Positions 1 to 11,962 of a stretch of 64,000 bases of DNA are shown one piece after another (position 1 is the stretch's first letter; each line of letters starts with the position of its first letter). Where the stretch lies: NCBI RefSeq assembly GCF_016097555.1, contig NC_054704.1:73632327-73696326 (forward strand), read 5' to 3'. The notes below the pieces were generated by a model. The model made no database searches. It saw nothing but the letters and a program-made list of their open reading frames with translations, and was not told the origin of the DNA. This DNA comes from Gigantopelta aegis (Eukaryota; Mollusca; Gastropoda; Neomphalida; Peltospiridae). Made by a program: the position numbers and the translations under genes.

Positions 1-288
1 GGTCAGTGGTACTTATGGACACGAATACAGTTCTATTTCTTACAAATCCTCACTAAAAAGATTAAACGAAATTTAATTGTTTTTTTTCCCAACGTTTTAA
101 AACGTATTGACTATTGCGCTTGCAGTTAACTTGTGCGTCATAAAGTAATGCGTTTCAGGTTAACTTACACGTATCAGAGCAATCAATTTCGGTAGTGCTT
201 ATTTCATTGGATGGTATGGTTTTGGTGTCAAGCAGCCAATGAGATTTCTTTAAATCGATATCATACATACATTCGAGATCGTCGTATG

Positions 289-320
<32 letters not shown>

Positions 321-880
321 CGTCGCGTGAGAGCCAGAAGGACGCAAGTGCATCAAAATTCATTTTTAAAAAGCCGAGATAATGAAGGAAAACTGTTTTT
401 CTTGATCAGTATTTAAGATGTCGAATTTGTATATTTGCGGTATTTATAGCATATTAGGTGTTTTAGTTATTTGCTTAAATAGTTGTAGTTACGACAATTA
501 TTCATGATTACATTAAGTGCGTCATTTACGATCAATAGTATATCAAGTAAATTTAAATATTTATTCTGAAAGAACCATCACTTCTAAAACATTTCAGTTT
601 TGCAAATCACATACTTATTTTTAAAAAGGAGAAAGCTTGTAAATAGAACATATTTAGAAGCAAACATTCAAAAAGGAATACAAGTAGAAGTACGTATTAA
701 TAAAATCACCGCTTAAACAAAATATTACGTGAAAAAAGTTATTTTACTTTTGTTAATAATAATACGATAAATAAAATCACCAATTGAGCAAAATAATAAT
801 GTGAAAAAAACTACTCTGACTCGTGCCAGAGGGTAAAATGGGTATGGTACTATACCCAAATATTTTTGCAGATTTTTTTT

Positions 881-1358
881 TCAAGTTAACTTTTTGACAA
901 AATTAATTACTGTTATCATTACTGTATGATTTTCTTTAATCCTAACCCAAAACTTAACCCATTTTCTTTCTGAGGGAGGACCCCCCATATCTCTGTTGAC
1001 TGTAGTTGCATTCAATTCCATAGAGGAATACCCAAAATTTTCTATCTGGCAGAAACACTGTGGTGGTAGTGATCCATGTTCGTTGTTTGATGATGGTGCA
1101 TCAGAATCAGACGACTTGTCCATGCAAAACCTCTTTTTCTAGGCAAGTATTCGTTCCTGATGACTCATTAGAAAAGCTGATGTTATGTTGTGTGCAGTGT
1201 TCTTTCCGTGTTCTTTGAACCATGGGAGTCCTTTTGCAGATAGTTCCTGGTTCTGCTGCCTCAGGGTGTACTTCACTAGTTTCAAGAATACCTGGTTTAT
1301 CAGCTAGTGCAACAGACAAACCAGAATAATTAAGCAAACTGAAACTGATATCCTTCAA
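881..1358 (-). other. Unrecognised ORF remnants inside the 3.4-kb TIR element
   Basis: Two overlapping open frames on - (80 and 83 codons; 1107-1358 then 881-1123) lie where a former coding region of the element might be. They contain CFCQIENFGYSSMELN and ETSEVHPEAAEPGTICKRT. I recognise no domain. They could equally be chance frames. Confidence 0.2.
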
Positions 1359-1539
1359 TGAAGAAACTATGTTTAGCAGCTTATTGGTTTGGAATACATC
1401 AGGTTCAAGTGAAGCTCATTCAAAGGATATAGGGTTTACGTTTCCAATGAGGGTGTGTACTGAATATCAAATCCATGTTCACCTGTTGAGTATGCAAGAT
1501 TCTTTCCAGGTTATATTGAGTGAACAGTAGACCCTACAA

Positions 1540-2235
1540 CTTTTGCTGTGCGTTGGGTGTACTTTCCGGGTTCTGTTGTGTTCAGTGCACACTCCTGGTT
1601 TTGTTGTGTATTTGGCAATCTCTCCGGGTTCTGTTATGTGTCCAGTGATCTCTCCAGGTTATAATGTGTGTTCAGTGATCTCTTCAGATTCTGTTGTGTG
1701 TCCAGTGATCTCTCCAGGTTCTGTTTTGTGTCCAGTGATCTCTCCAGGTTATATTATGTGAAAAGTGATCTCTCCAGGTTCCGTTGTGTGTCCGGTGATC
1801 TCTCCAAGTTCTATCGTGTGCTCAGTGATCTCTCCAGGTTTCATTGTGTGTTCGGTGATCTCTCCAGATTTTATTGTGAGTCCAATGATCTTTCCAGGTT
1901 CTGTTGTGTGTTCAGTGATCTCTTCAGGTTCTACTGTGTTCAAAGATCTCTCTATGTTATGCATGATGTGTGTTCAGTGATATATACAGACTGTTATGTG
2001 CAATGTTCTCTCCGTGTTTTGTTGAGTGTTAAGTGATCAATCCTCCGGTTTCTGTTGTGTGTGCTAAATTATTTTCTGCGTCTGTTGTGAGTGATATGTC
2101 ATGTTCAGTTTCTTTTGTGTGTACTATGGCATGATCATGGTATGTTGTATGCGTGTTCTGTCATGTTCTTCTTCGGGTTCTGTTGTGTGTACTATGTCAC
2201 GTTCAGGTTCTGTTGTGTGTGCCACGTCATGTTCA
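1540..2235. repeat. 30-bp minisatellite, degenerate toward the right
   Basis: Units of the type GTTCTGTTGTGTGTCCAGTG + ATCTCTCCAG repeat every 30 bp most regularly from about 1560 to 1980 (about 14 units), then more loosely to 2235 and again at 2376-2445 and 2640-2930. Open frames across it encode 10-residue repeats (ISPGSVVCPV type), which reflect the period and are not a gene. Confidence 0.9.
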
Positions 2236-2236
2236 G

Positions 2237-2375
2237 GCCCCGTGCTTATAAACTTTAAAGTCTAGACTTTAATAAAGTCCAGACTTTAACGTCATGGCAT
2301 CGCCATTCAAATAGCATTACGTTAAAGTCTGGACTTTATTAAAGTCTAGACTTTAAGTTTTATAAGCACGGGCCC
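2237..2375. mobile_element. Palindromic MITE (GGCCCGTGCTTATAAA family), copy 1
   Basis: Near-perfect inverted arms: GTGCTTATAAACTTTAAAGT at the left and the matching TTTATAAGCAC at the right, with AAGTCTAGACTTTAATAAAG and its mirror inside. It interrupts the 30-bp minisatellite. Related copies lie at 8226-8752 (interrupted) and 26890-27034. Confidence 0.85.
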
Positions 2376-2449
2376 AGGTTTTGTTGTGAGTTCTCTATGT
2401 TCAGGTTCTTTAATGAGTGCTAAGTCATGTTCAGGTTCTGTCGCAAATT

Positions 2450-2644
2450 ACTGGATAACGGCCGTAGTATGTGCTGTCCTGTCTGTGGGGAAGTGCATAT
2501 AAAAGATACCTTGCTGCATTAGGAAAAATATAACGGGTTTCCTCTGATGACTATCAGTCATAATTACCAAATGTTTGACATCCAATAGCCGATGATTAAT
2601 TAATCAATGTGCTCTAGTGATGTTGTTAAACAAAACAAACAAAC
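2450..2644 (+). mobile_element. SINE (tail A), 5'-truncated
   Basis: Matches the SINE body found many times here: GTGCATATAAAAGAT, CCAAATGTTTGACATCCAAT and the 3' end GTTAAACAAAACAAAC. The tRNA-like head is missing. Confidence 0.85.
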
Positions 2645-2935
2645 TGTCGCAAGTGCTATGTTACGTTCATTTTCTATGGTGATTATTTTCTCATGTTCAG
2701 CTTTTTGCTATGTTATGTTGATGTCTTGTTGTCACTGATGTGCCAAGTTCTGTTGTGTATGCTATATATTATGTTCAGGTCCTGTTGTGTGAGCTATGTT
2801 ATGTTCATGTCCTGTTGTGTGTGCTATGTCATGTTCAGATTCTGTTGTGCGTGCTATGTTGTGCTATTTTTTTTTGGTGTGTGTGTGTGTGTGTTGTGTC
2901 ATGTTCACGTTTAACATTCTGTTGCTTAGCTTAGC

Positions 2936-3320
2936 TTAGTAACTGGTTTAACGTGTCCATAGTCCATATACGACTAGGGTTTCGAACACGCCTATCCCGA
3001 GTCCGGCTTTCGATAGGATCGGGTGTCTGACTCAGGACAGGGATATTCTGTTGCAAATATTTGTTAACTGTATAGTTAATCAAAGTTCATAGATCTTACT
3101 ATCGTTTATGTTGAGGCCACATTCACTTTATTAACCTTTTAACCTTACGTCTGATTACACTGTCTTTTGTTACTGGACTTTATCCTGGATAACTTACAAT
3201 GACGTTTGTATGTGCAGTATTGTTAATCCATAATGCCTACATTAGGGCAATCCTGTAGATCTTTAAAGGCAGCTGAAAGACGGAATTTGATCACCGTAGC
3301 ATATAATTAAATACATGTAC
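2936..3320. other. tRNA-like SINE remnant, then unassigned DNA
   Basis: 2940-3055 (CGACTAGGGTTTCGAACACG; GTCCGGCTTTCGATAGGATC) resembles a decayed SINE head. From 3060 to 3320 I see no gene or clear repeat. Confidence 0.3.
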
Positions 3321-3744
3321 ATCCAAAATCAGTGTGATTATGCTATGTATGCTCTATTGTACTTCGCATTTGTAATTTCTATCACAGACCGATAACAAAG
3401 AATACATATGTGTCATATTTGGCACATACGACCTATGTCAGACATAATTATATAACGAACTGTATTTAAATAGGGTGTATCTACCACACACGGCCAGTCG
3501 TATTCGCATAATGAACAGCAAGCAAATCGGAGGAAAGTCGTATGTGTCAGTTATGTCTATTTTCGTACAAACTGGTATCTGTGATTCACTTACGACCATT
3601 TAAATCCTTCTGTATAAGCGATGCAATTAGAAACATAGCTACGATGTTTTGTGACAATATGTAATCGGGGATGGCGATTCTGAATATGCAAAAACGACGT
3701 TTTGAGACGTATCTGCCACTTACGACCTTTTAGCTCTCACGCGA

Positions 3745-3784
<40 letters not shown>

Positions 3785-3786
<2 letters not shown>

Positions 3787-4640
3787 TCCTACTGAACTCG
3801 CTAGGTACAGTAAACTATATTTGACGAGCGTTCGCCCTCACGAACACGCTATATTAGATATACTAGTGTAATATTATTTTTTCTCGTATTCTTTTTACAA
3901 CTTCGAATCTGACTGGTTCGTTTTTATTGTTGAGTATACATTCACGTTGGCATTAGAGATAAGGCTATTTAAACAGACGAACCTGTTATTCTGCTGTCAC
4001 GTCACCTGTATGCTAAAGGTACTTGGGTTTCTTACTGCAAATTCATCTGGTACTACACAACTCAAATATTTCAACTGTCATCTAGCGACCAGTACATATA
4101 ATAGGCTCACAGACGTTGGAAGCTGGGAGGAATTTTGTGGGTATTGGTGAAGGTATTACCCCCACCCCCCTTCCATAACGCTGAAGTTTGCGAATCCTTT
4201 TATTGGAACACTAAATACTATATAGGTTAGCGCACAGATGTTTGTGTTCTTTAGACACACGCCGTTATTTTGGTGATTGTGGTGTTGCAATTATTAACTT
4301 TTAGAAATACATACAACTGAATCATGATGGCTCTAGTGGTGTCGTTAAACAAAACAAACGTTTGATGATGTGGGACAGTTCAGATCACTTCACCGTATCA
4401 CGAACAGACACATTGACTCATTTCCAGACAATATTTGAACAGTTCTCGTTTTGGACACTAAAAAATGAAACTAAGAGAAGAACTGCCATAAGAATTTTTT
4501 ATTTATTTTAAATATTTATTCACAGAACTCTTGTTTACATTTGTTATCTGTCCCAACCTCAGAGATGAAGTGACAGAGTTACAGTACAAAATTATACATT
4601 ATCATTCAGTATTTACAATAGTTATGATCAAGAAGTTATA
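3785..4640. other. Gene-free stretch
   Basis: AT-rich DNA with one SINE 3' tail fragment at about 4330-4359 (CTCTAGTGGTGTCGTTAAAC). No supported coding region. Confidence 0.5.
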
Positions 4641-5281
4641 CATCAATCTAATTAAAATTAGCTCCACTATTACATGTGGATCTAACAGCAGCCAATTGGA
4701 GCTCATGTCCACCAATCAAAACCTTACTTGCAGAATCATGCCAATGATTTAAAAATAATTTGAAAACATTCCGAATTGTCCTGAGGGTATACGACATGTT
4801 TCGTGTGAATTACGAATGTCTTAAAACATGTTTTGTTTTATAAAATAAATGATTTTTAATGTAAAATTGAAGACTGATAACCCATCCCGTACGTATTGGT
4901 ATGGTTCGCTGTACTGCGGCCATTAAAATAGACTCGCCCGATATTTTTAGAATTTGTATGCTCCCAAATAACGTTATAAAAGGCGAAGTGTGATTGATCA
5001 ATATTTAAATTATTATTTACAGACGAAATGTTACCTGGACATTGGAGACTACGTAGTGTAGTTAGCAATCCGATTAAAATTAGTTCTACTGGTCTAAATA
5101 AGGCATTCGTAATTCACATGAAAGATATCGTATACCCTCAGAATAATTCGGAATATTTTCAAATTATTTTCAAATCACTGGCATGATTCTGCAAGTAAGG
5201 TTTTGATTGGTGGACGTGAGCTCCAACTGGCTGCTGTTATATCCACATGTCATAGTGGAGCTAATTTTAATTAGATTGGTT
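4641..5281. mobile_element. Foldback element with ~185-bp inverted arms
   Basis: The left arm (4641-4825) and right arm (5100-5281) are inverted copies at roughly 90% identity, e.g. AATCTAATTAAAATTAGCTC at the left and its complement at the right. A loop of about 275 bp lies between them. No transposase is encoded, so this is a non-autonomous foldback/MITE. Confidence 0.85.
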
Positions 5282-5291
5282 ATACATGTAT

Positions 5292-5694
5292 GTAGGCGAG
5301 ACGTAGCCCAATGGTAAAGCGCTCGCTTGATGTGTGTTCGGTTTGGGATCGACCCCCGTCAGTGGGCCCATTGGGCTATTTCTCGCTCTAGCCAGTGCAC
5401 CACGACTGGTACATCAAAGGCCGTAGTATGGGCTATCCTTTCTATGGGATGGTGCATATAAAAGATCCCTTGCTCGAAAAGAGTAGGCCATGAAGTGGCG
5501 ACAGCGGGTTTCCTCTCAATATCATAATATGTGTGGTCCTTAATCATATGTCCGACACCATATAACCGTAAATAAAATGTGCTGAGTGCGTCGTTAAATA
5601 AACTATTTCCTTCCTTATACATGTATGTATGAAGGAAATGTTTTACTTAACGACGCACTCAACACATTTTATGTAAGGTTGTATGGCGTCAGAT
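5292..5694. mobile_element. SINE (tail B) on +, next to an inverted tail fragment
   Basis: 5292-5615 is a full SINE on +: tRNA-like head (GACGTAGCCCAATGGTAAAG; GGTTTGGGATCGACCCCCGT), body with GGTGCATATAAAAGATCCCT, and tail ATAACCGTAAATAAAATGTG ending at GTCGTTAAATAAA. 5631-5694 is the same tail in reverse (ACGACGCACTCAACACATTT). Confidence 0.88.
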
Positions 5695-5789
5695 ATTAAT
5701 GATATTGATAGAACAACGATTGCATATTATGTAGGCTAAGTTCTCATAGCTTATAACTTTTCATAAGAAATATATGGTTCTGGAGCGTT

Positions 5790-5982
5790 ATGCTAGTATT
5801 AGACTATCAACTGTCACAACGGAGTTGGCCAACTCGACAGTCTCGTTGTAATTTTCCCTAATCCAAACTCACATTAACAACTAATTGATCATAGGAGTTG
5901 TAAGAGTGGATAATCGTAGAAGTCGAGAGATCGATGAGTTGGCCAACTTCGTCGTGACAATTGGTAGTCTTACCCTAGCATT
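5790..5982. mobile_element. MITE with ~45-bp inverted ends, copy 1
   Basis: The ends ATGCTAGTATTAGACTATCA and (complement of right end) AATGCTAGGGTAAGACTACC pair, as do GTTGGCCAACTCGACAGTC-type inner parts. A related element is at 17937-18144. Confidence 0.75.
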
Positions 5983-6158
5983 AAATAAATTTGTAGTTGA
6001 TTACATACTCAGAAATAAATTTTACATGACATATATATGAATTAAAAATTGAAGCAATAAACTAAACTTTAGACAGAAACATCAATGTTGTACGGGGATC
6101 AGACGGTGGTCAAATGACCATACTAGAAACATAACACCGGAAGTCCATATCTCTCTAG

Positions 6159-9100
6159 GAATGACGGGAGCTCGGATTGCCGCCACTATGACGGACGATG
6201 ATTGGTCGAAAACAGCCTGGTCCTATACGTGGATTAACAACACGTACGTGAAGAATCCTGAGAAAACTAATATTAGGTGAGTGTAAAACGGCAGGTAGTG
6301 GTTTCGTTGAATAAAACAAACATTAAGACTGGTAGACGCATTCAGGTACCAGCTCCAGAGTGAGTTTTAATGGCTCAGTGACTCCTCTCTCACTAACCAC
6401 TAACTATTTAGCGGTCTGTTCTAGACATAACGCCCATATAACTGGGATGTCTGCACAGGCCACTCAGCTTGAACCTTAATAGGATACAAGCAGAAAAATC
6501 AAATACAAATTAAATGAAACAAAAGGCCCCGATCTACTTAAATGAATCGGGGTTGGTAATACTTCCCTGTAATACTTTCGATTCGTAGATATTCTTAATA
6601 CCATTCTGGAATATATAAAATGTATCTTTTCTGTCATTTTAGTACCACGGTTACAAAAACGAGTGGAAATAAAGGACCAAACTGATTACCAATAGAGATG
6701 ATTTCAATCTGTTTGGCAGAGGACATAGTCTACTATACCACGCCCAGTCCCTGGTGCTCTAACAACCAGTCTTTCTTTCGTAATACTAGTTAGTGTATCA
6801 CGACTGGTGTATTAAATACAGCGGAATGTGCTGTCCTGTCTGTGGGAAAGTGCATATACTAATTAATAAATGTAACGGATTTCCTCTGAAGACAAAGTGT
6901 AAAAATTATCAAATATTTGACATTCGATGATGAATTAATCAATGCCCTCAAGTGATGTCTTTAAACAAAACAAAACAAATTTCGTTTGCTGTGATAAACA
7001 GTAAAAATGCTAGTTCTTCACCAGTAGAATATATTGTAGTATGCAACCTAGTTCTATATAATATGTTCTCAAAAGATCAATGACATAAAATAATCTATAG
7101 TTATTATTATGTTTTAATCTTTTATTTTATTTATGTGCTATTTCCACTTTTTGTGTTTCTTAGATTGCTTTATAAATATAACACGTTCAGACTGACACAA
7201 CATATGCATAAGCGCAAAAACCAATTGCTAAAAGTGGGTTCGTTCGCATTCTTCATATCCACCCTCCACCCCTTACGACGTGCCTTTAAATTGCTGAACT
7301 CTCTTCTTTTTTTTCAGAACTGTTGTCGAAATTGATCCAGCAGGAGGCGTATTCATCAATGCGGAAGATATGGCCAAGTGGATAAAATTTCACTTAAGAG
7401 GAGGAAAAGTATGCGAAGAACATATTTTAGAATTTATATATTTGCTCATGATCTTTTTCTACTTTTTAATTTTCACATAGAAATTTTTTTAAATGAAAAA
7501 ATAGACATAGGTGTCAATAGAATTTTTTCAATGATAAATAAACACTGCTATACCTTTTCTTCCCCCAAAGTTAATTTCAATTCATGACATGGCTTGCGGA
7601 ACGCAGACTTTTATTATATACACATTACTTACAAAGTTTTGTTGAAATTATCAATTTTGGCGAATCCAGCGTGTTATATGGCGTCTTATAATAGTTTAAA
7701 TGTAATAGTTCAAATGCATGTTGTACGAAACAGAAAAAAGTAGCATATACGTACTAGTACCTGGAGAACTAGAGTGAGCGACTTTAACAGGATGTAAAAT
7801 AGGTACATGTAAATGGGTAAAGTGAAACAATCCTCACCAACTGAGTGTCTATACCTGTGGTTTTTACAGGACGAGAAAGGCTCTCAACTTCTTAACAGTG
7901 CTGCTCTTCAAGAAACTTACAAACCAATGATGCCAAGTCTGAGTGGCCGGAGAATATACAAACCCAAATATCCCGTGGACAACTTCAACCCCACTTACGC
8001 CATGGGATGGAGGAATGGGCTTTACAGAGGTAAACTGGCTTCAGTCATATTATTGTCAATGCTCATGTAGGCCTATCTCTAACAACTGAAGTATAATAAA
8101 TATCGAAGTAGATGTATATAAAAAAAGAGAAGAAAATCTCAGTTATTCTTATTTCATCTAATTTTAGTTATTAGTATTTCATCTACATTCAGTTATTCAT
8201 ACATTTCCAAAATAACGTTATATCAGGGCCCGTGTTTATAAAACGTTCAGAGTCCAGTCTGAAGACTCCAATAGTATCTGAGACTTTAACGTCATGGCAA
8301 CATGCCTTGGGCCCGTGCATATAATACTTCAATCTCTAATGACGGCATATAAGTTGTCATGGGGAACAAGGTACAATATTCAGACTGCGCACAGGACATT
8401 GTATACTGCGGTCCAACCTTGCCAGGGTTAAAGTTGTCCCCTCTCCAATCAGTCCCTGTGAACAAGCCACAGAAACTGTTGAACACATCCTACAATACTG
8501 CCAACAACACAGCCAACTCAGAGATGCTCACTGGCCAACACCGAAAAACACAGAAGAAAAACTATATGGAGACCAGGAATCCCTCCGTGTCACTGTGAGA
8601 TTCATCCTGGCAGCAAACATCTCCCTGTGATATCATTACAAGAAGGAACAAGAAGAAGAAGAAGAGTTGCGTATGACGTTGCCATGACGTTGAAGTCTCA
8701 GATTCTATTATAGTCTTGAGTCAGTTTCTAAAAGTTTGATAAGCAGGGTGCCAGATTTCACAATAATTATGTTAGACACCAGAATCTGCTGAGGTGTCGT
8801 TACGGAAATATTCCTTTCTTTGCTTACATGATGCATGACTCGTACTGTTTCTCTGTCTCAACAGGAAGACCAACCGTGTTCCACACCGGTTCTTACAGCA
8901 GTTACGCGTCCCGGGTCACTTTCTTCCCCAGTAATGGAATCGGGGTTTGGTCCGCCATCAGCACGGACAGTTCCCTCTTCAATCAGTATGACGTCAACAG
9001 ATTCGTCAGCTGGTTCGCCTCAGATCTGCTCCTGGGTGGGTCTCTTTATTCATACATTGTATTTATCCTAGTTAACCGAGTTTTTAATCGAGTGCTAGAC

Positions 9101-9914
9101 GTGTAAAACGTTCTCAGCAGTCTGCTACAAATAATATGGTGTTTGATAACACATTTATCAAGTTGTCAGATACCAAACCAAATGATATTGGCACATTTTT
9201 TTTTTCAATTTCCAACATTAATGTAACCGACATTTTGAAAACAGCACCCTATTTTGTTTTATTACCTTCATTTATCAAACCATCCAAAATTGTATTTAAT
9301 CTTACGCATCTGAACATATGTGTCCGACGCCATATAACCATAAATAAAATCTGTTGAGTGCATCGTTAAATAAAATATTTTCCTGAACATGTGTGTTTAT
9401 ACTATGTGCGTGAGTTGGAATATATGTGGTAACGCTTCCATAAGTTTAGATTTTGTTCCTGCAAAATAAATATCTACCATATATGTATTAAACGCGTTCC
9501 TCGTTTGCAGGTAAGAAACCGTGGCTTAATGAAACAACGTCTTGCGACCCTTCACCGTGGAGCCGCCGTCGCAGGAGGAAAAGAAGATCACCGATTAACA
9601 AACGATCACAGCCCGGAACTACGTCACAACCGAACTCTACCGAGTACCTCGGGGACTACTTCCACCCGGGCTTCGGCAAGCTGACCGTGTTCCTAGACGA
9701 AAACGAGAACCTGAAATTCAAATTCGGGTTGCTTCTCCACGGCCTGCTCCTGTCGACGTCAACCCCGGACACGTTTTACCAGCAACTCGATTTCCCGCTC
9801 GTGTTTCGTTTTCATGCTCCCGGGTCCGATTTTGTCTTCATCCGCAACAAGCAAGGCGTCGTAGTGGGGACGAGGGTGTTTTATTTGGAATATAGTCTTC
9901 CGCCAGTTTTATAA
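6159..9914 (+). CDS. Serine beta-lactamase-like protein, 3' exons (copy 1)
   Basis: Five exons join in phase: 6159-6276, 7318-7408, 7870-8029, 8865-9035 and 9511-9914, each with AG acceptor and GT donor. The protein reads like the C-terminal half of animal beta-lactamase-like/penicillin-binding-type proteins (Pfam beta-lactamase family): LGMT-like start (MTGARIAATM), GGVFINAEDMAKWIKF, NPTYAMGWRNG, then HTGSYSSYASRVTFFPSNG with the HTG box that corresponds to the family's KTG/HTG active-site strand. The catalytic SxxK Ser/Lys would lie in 5' exons that I did not find, probably left of the window. The last exon adds a basic RRRRRKRR stretch, a short Ser/Thr linker and a beta-rich C-terminal domain (YLGDYFHPGFGKLTVFLDEN...). 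Compared with copy 2 at 58-62 kb, two bases (AG) are missing just after YSLPP. The frame therefore ends at 9914 and drops a ~45-residue tail whose DNA is still present to ~10075. Function on a natural substrate is unknown; family members act as hydrolases or peptidases. Confidence 0.82.
6290..7110. mobile_element. SINE cluster in intron: group C (-) and tail-A SINE (+)
   Basis: 6322-6510 is a decayed group-C SINE on - (ACCAGCTCCAGAGTGAGTTT; CTCTCACTAACCACTAACTA). 6790-6980 is a 5'-truncated tail-A SINE on + ending AATCAATGCCCTCAAGTGAT and TTAAACAAAACAAAAC. Confidence 0.7.
8226..8752. mobile_element. GGCCCGTGCTTATAAA MITE copies split by a LINE fragment
   Basis: A left MITE end at 8226 (GGGCCCGTGTTTATAAAACG), a second MITE end at about 8310 (GGGCCCGTGCATATAATACT) and a right arm at 8667-8752 (GACGTTGAAGTCTCAGATTC ... 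TTTGATAAGCA) bracket a 5'-truncated LINE. This is best read as nested insertions. Confidence 0.65.
8360..8666 (+). mobile_element. LINE 3' fragment (reverse-transcriptase C-terminal end)
   Basis: In frame, 8449-8629 reads CEQATETVEHILQYCQQHSQ, then WPTPKNTEEKLYG, then a stop after FILAANISL. This is the usual C-terminal pattern of LINE polyproteins (C...ETVEHIL..C...WP...KLYG..). A short 3' UTR and an AAG/GAA-repeat tail (8642-8665) follow. It is heavily 5'-truncated and unrelated to the large LINE at 41-45 kb. Confidence 0.75.
9312..9384 (+). mobile_element. SINE tail-B fragment
   Basis: GTCCGACGCCATATAACCAT and the GTTAAATAAA end match the tail-B SINE at 5292. Confidence 0.75.
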
Positions 9915-10079
9915 AAGTGGATTTGGTCCAGAGGTAGACAAGGGTGCGCCAACAACCCTTGGGTGTAAGGACTCCCCTTCATCTAATTCAGCTCCCGCGA
10001 ATATCAACAGCATGGCCATACAGGCGATTTCTGTGCTTTCGGTTCTTCATCGTATATTACAGGATCGTGCATAGCTTAA

Positions 10080-10901
10080 AATAACAGCAGTTTCTTTTCT
10101 GGTAGAGTTAAGTAACTGTTTACCAAATTAATATTTTTATATAAACGGGGTGTATCTTAGGCTAACTGTGTAGTATAGTATAGCAATGATCTTTAAACAA
10201 TTGTGTTTTTTTTGCATAAGGCAGTAAAAAACAGGTTTTGACAAGGTCTTGACTACTCATACGTATCCGGTCAGGTACGTCGTCTATAAGAGGACTACCA
10301 TTCACCGGATACATAGCAATCTTTAGGATGACTACAGGATATAGTGTTCATCATTAGGAGGACTGCCACTCTCAGTACTGATTTCACAAATGTTAATCGG
10401 CACAAGGCCGAACTTATTGGACATTTGGATAGTTTTGAAGGCAATATACTCAAGAAACATGGTCAAACTGTCTGTGTTGTAGCATATTACTTTGCATCCG
10501 CCCTATCCGGTGAATTCTTACAAACCAACTTACAATATGCTTTTCAAAATCCCTTTAAGTTGTTGTAATATCAAGTATTAAACCATTTACAAATTAAAAC
10601 TCGCATCTCTGGACAAGCCATAATCCAAAGGGTGTTTTGACACGATGGTTATGGTATGTTCCACTAAATAAATCATTATCGAGCTCCTCGTCTATAGGAC
10701 AGCCAATCCCCATATCTACTCATCAAGGATGTTTGTTGTCACTCAAGATGTTTTACTTTGTTAATTTCAAATATCAGCGAAAAAGGTCTATCTATAACAT
10801 CCCAGTTATATGATCCAGAATAAGAACAAACAAAACATGTGAATATTACAGTGAAGATAAACTATTAGTTAGAGATCTTAAGGTATTTATGTAGATTTTT
10901 T
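10080..10901. other. Gene-free stretch with 3' flank shared with copy 2
   Basis: 10115-10190 (AATTAATATTTTTATATAAA) matches the complement of 58020-58080, so it belongs to the duplicated segment. A 74-codon frame at 10344 shows no recognisable domain. Confidence 0.5.
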
Positions 10902-11230
10902 TTAAAGGAACATTCCTGAGTTTGCTGCAATTTTAAGATGTTATCCATTAACAGACTATTTAATATATATATTTCTCTGCATACACTATTGGTGGCTGTA
11001 TATTAAACGTATTTCTGATCGTTCTAATATTTGTACTAGGTTAAATTTTATTTGATGACAAAATCTAGTTTGGGCTTCTTACAAATATTAAGACGACTAG
11101 AAACACATTGAATATACAGATACTGATATTCTAAACAAGAAAATATATTTAATATGTAAGTTTAATCGTAGAAATATTTTATTAGTCTGAAACATCATAC
11201 AATGCAGCAAAGTCAGGAATGTCCCTTTAA
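10902..11230. mobile_element. TTAA-flanked MITE (family 1), copy 1
   Basis: TTAA at 10902 and 11227 flanks inverted ends AGGAACATTCCTGAGTTTGC and (complement) AGGGACATTCCTGACTTTGC. TTAA targets with AGG-like ends are typical of piggyBac-type elements. A second copy is at 58940-59311 and a half copy at 51702-51779. Confidence 0.85.
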
Positions 11231-11962
11231 ATTATCTTCTTTTTCTTCAAAGATAATGCCAATGTAATGTGTGTTCAGCTAATATAGGCTTTTTGCACAT
11301 TAAATATATTTTTTGTTTTGTTTAGAATAACAGAGTTCCGTTTGACAAATGTGTTTCTGGTCGTCCTAATATTTGAAGTAATTTCAAATGGATAAGTTTA
11401 TACGTATTTCTTTGTTATGTTTTTTTTTAGGTTTAATTGTCCCACAAATAGGATAGTACATACTACGGCTATTGTTAACCAGTTGTGGAGCACCGACTTG
11501 AACGACAAATAGCTCAATGGGTCCATTCGTGTGTTTTTATATTGCATCAAAATGTATGATATGGATTAAATAAAGTTTGTCAACATTATTTATAGTAATA
11601 TTGCTAATATATGTTATATAATATGTTAAAACGAATAGTATTTCGTTTTAGGTTGTCAAGACCACAGCCTAAATATCAATGTGCCTACTGTCTTGAATAT
11701 ACATACAAATGTAGAAAAAAATCTTTGAACATTTATCTTCAGAACATACTAATAATGAATCTCTTAAATAAAAAAATTCCACCAACCCCTGCCCCCCAAA
11801 ACAACAACCCCCTAAAAAAAACTAAACACAAAAAAAAAAAACCCAAAGAAAGAAACCAAAAAACACCCAAACAAACAAATAAACAACAACAACAACCCAA
11901 AACAAACAAACAACAACAGCAACAACAACAACAAACCCAATAACAACCAATCACCTCAATAA
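11231..11962. other. SINE remnant and low-complexity DNA
   Basis: 11440-11530 is a minus-strand SINE body fragment (TACATACTACGGCTATTGTT; CAATGGGTCCATTCG). 11770-11945 is A/C-rich low-complexity sequence that produces spurious frames on both strands. Confidence 0.6.

Larger units (their letters stand above)
321..3746. mobile_element. 3.4-kb element with 30-bp terminal inverted repeats
   Basis: The ends are CGTCGCGTGAGAGCCAGAAG at 321 and its complement at 3746. About 26 of 30 bp match (CGTCGCGTGAGAGC is identical). Both ends abut AT-repeat tracts (293-320; 3747-3784), which hides any target duplication. Inside are two short unrecognised minus-strand ORFs (881-1123, 1107-1358), a 30-bp minisatellite, a palindromic MITE, a SINE fragment, and repeated sub-terminal CGTATGTGTCA-like motifs near 3400-3550. 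No transposase is recognisable, so the superfamily is not assigned. Confidence 0.6.

Noticed and set aside
1540-1980. Regular 30-bp repeats that look superficially like a CRISPR array
   Set aside because: Units abut with no unique spacers and degrade gradually; this is a minisatellite in animal DNA.
1543-2036. Open frames encoding 10-residue repeats (ISPGSVVCPV type)
   Set aside because: The frames are a by-product of a 30-bp period, occur on both strands, and have no start or splice context.
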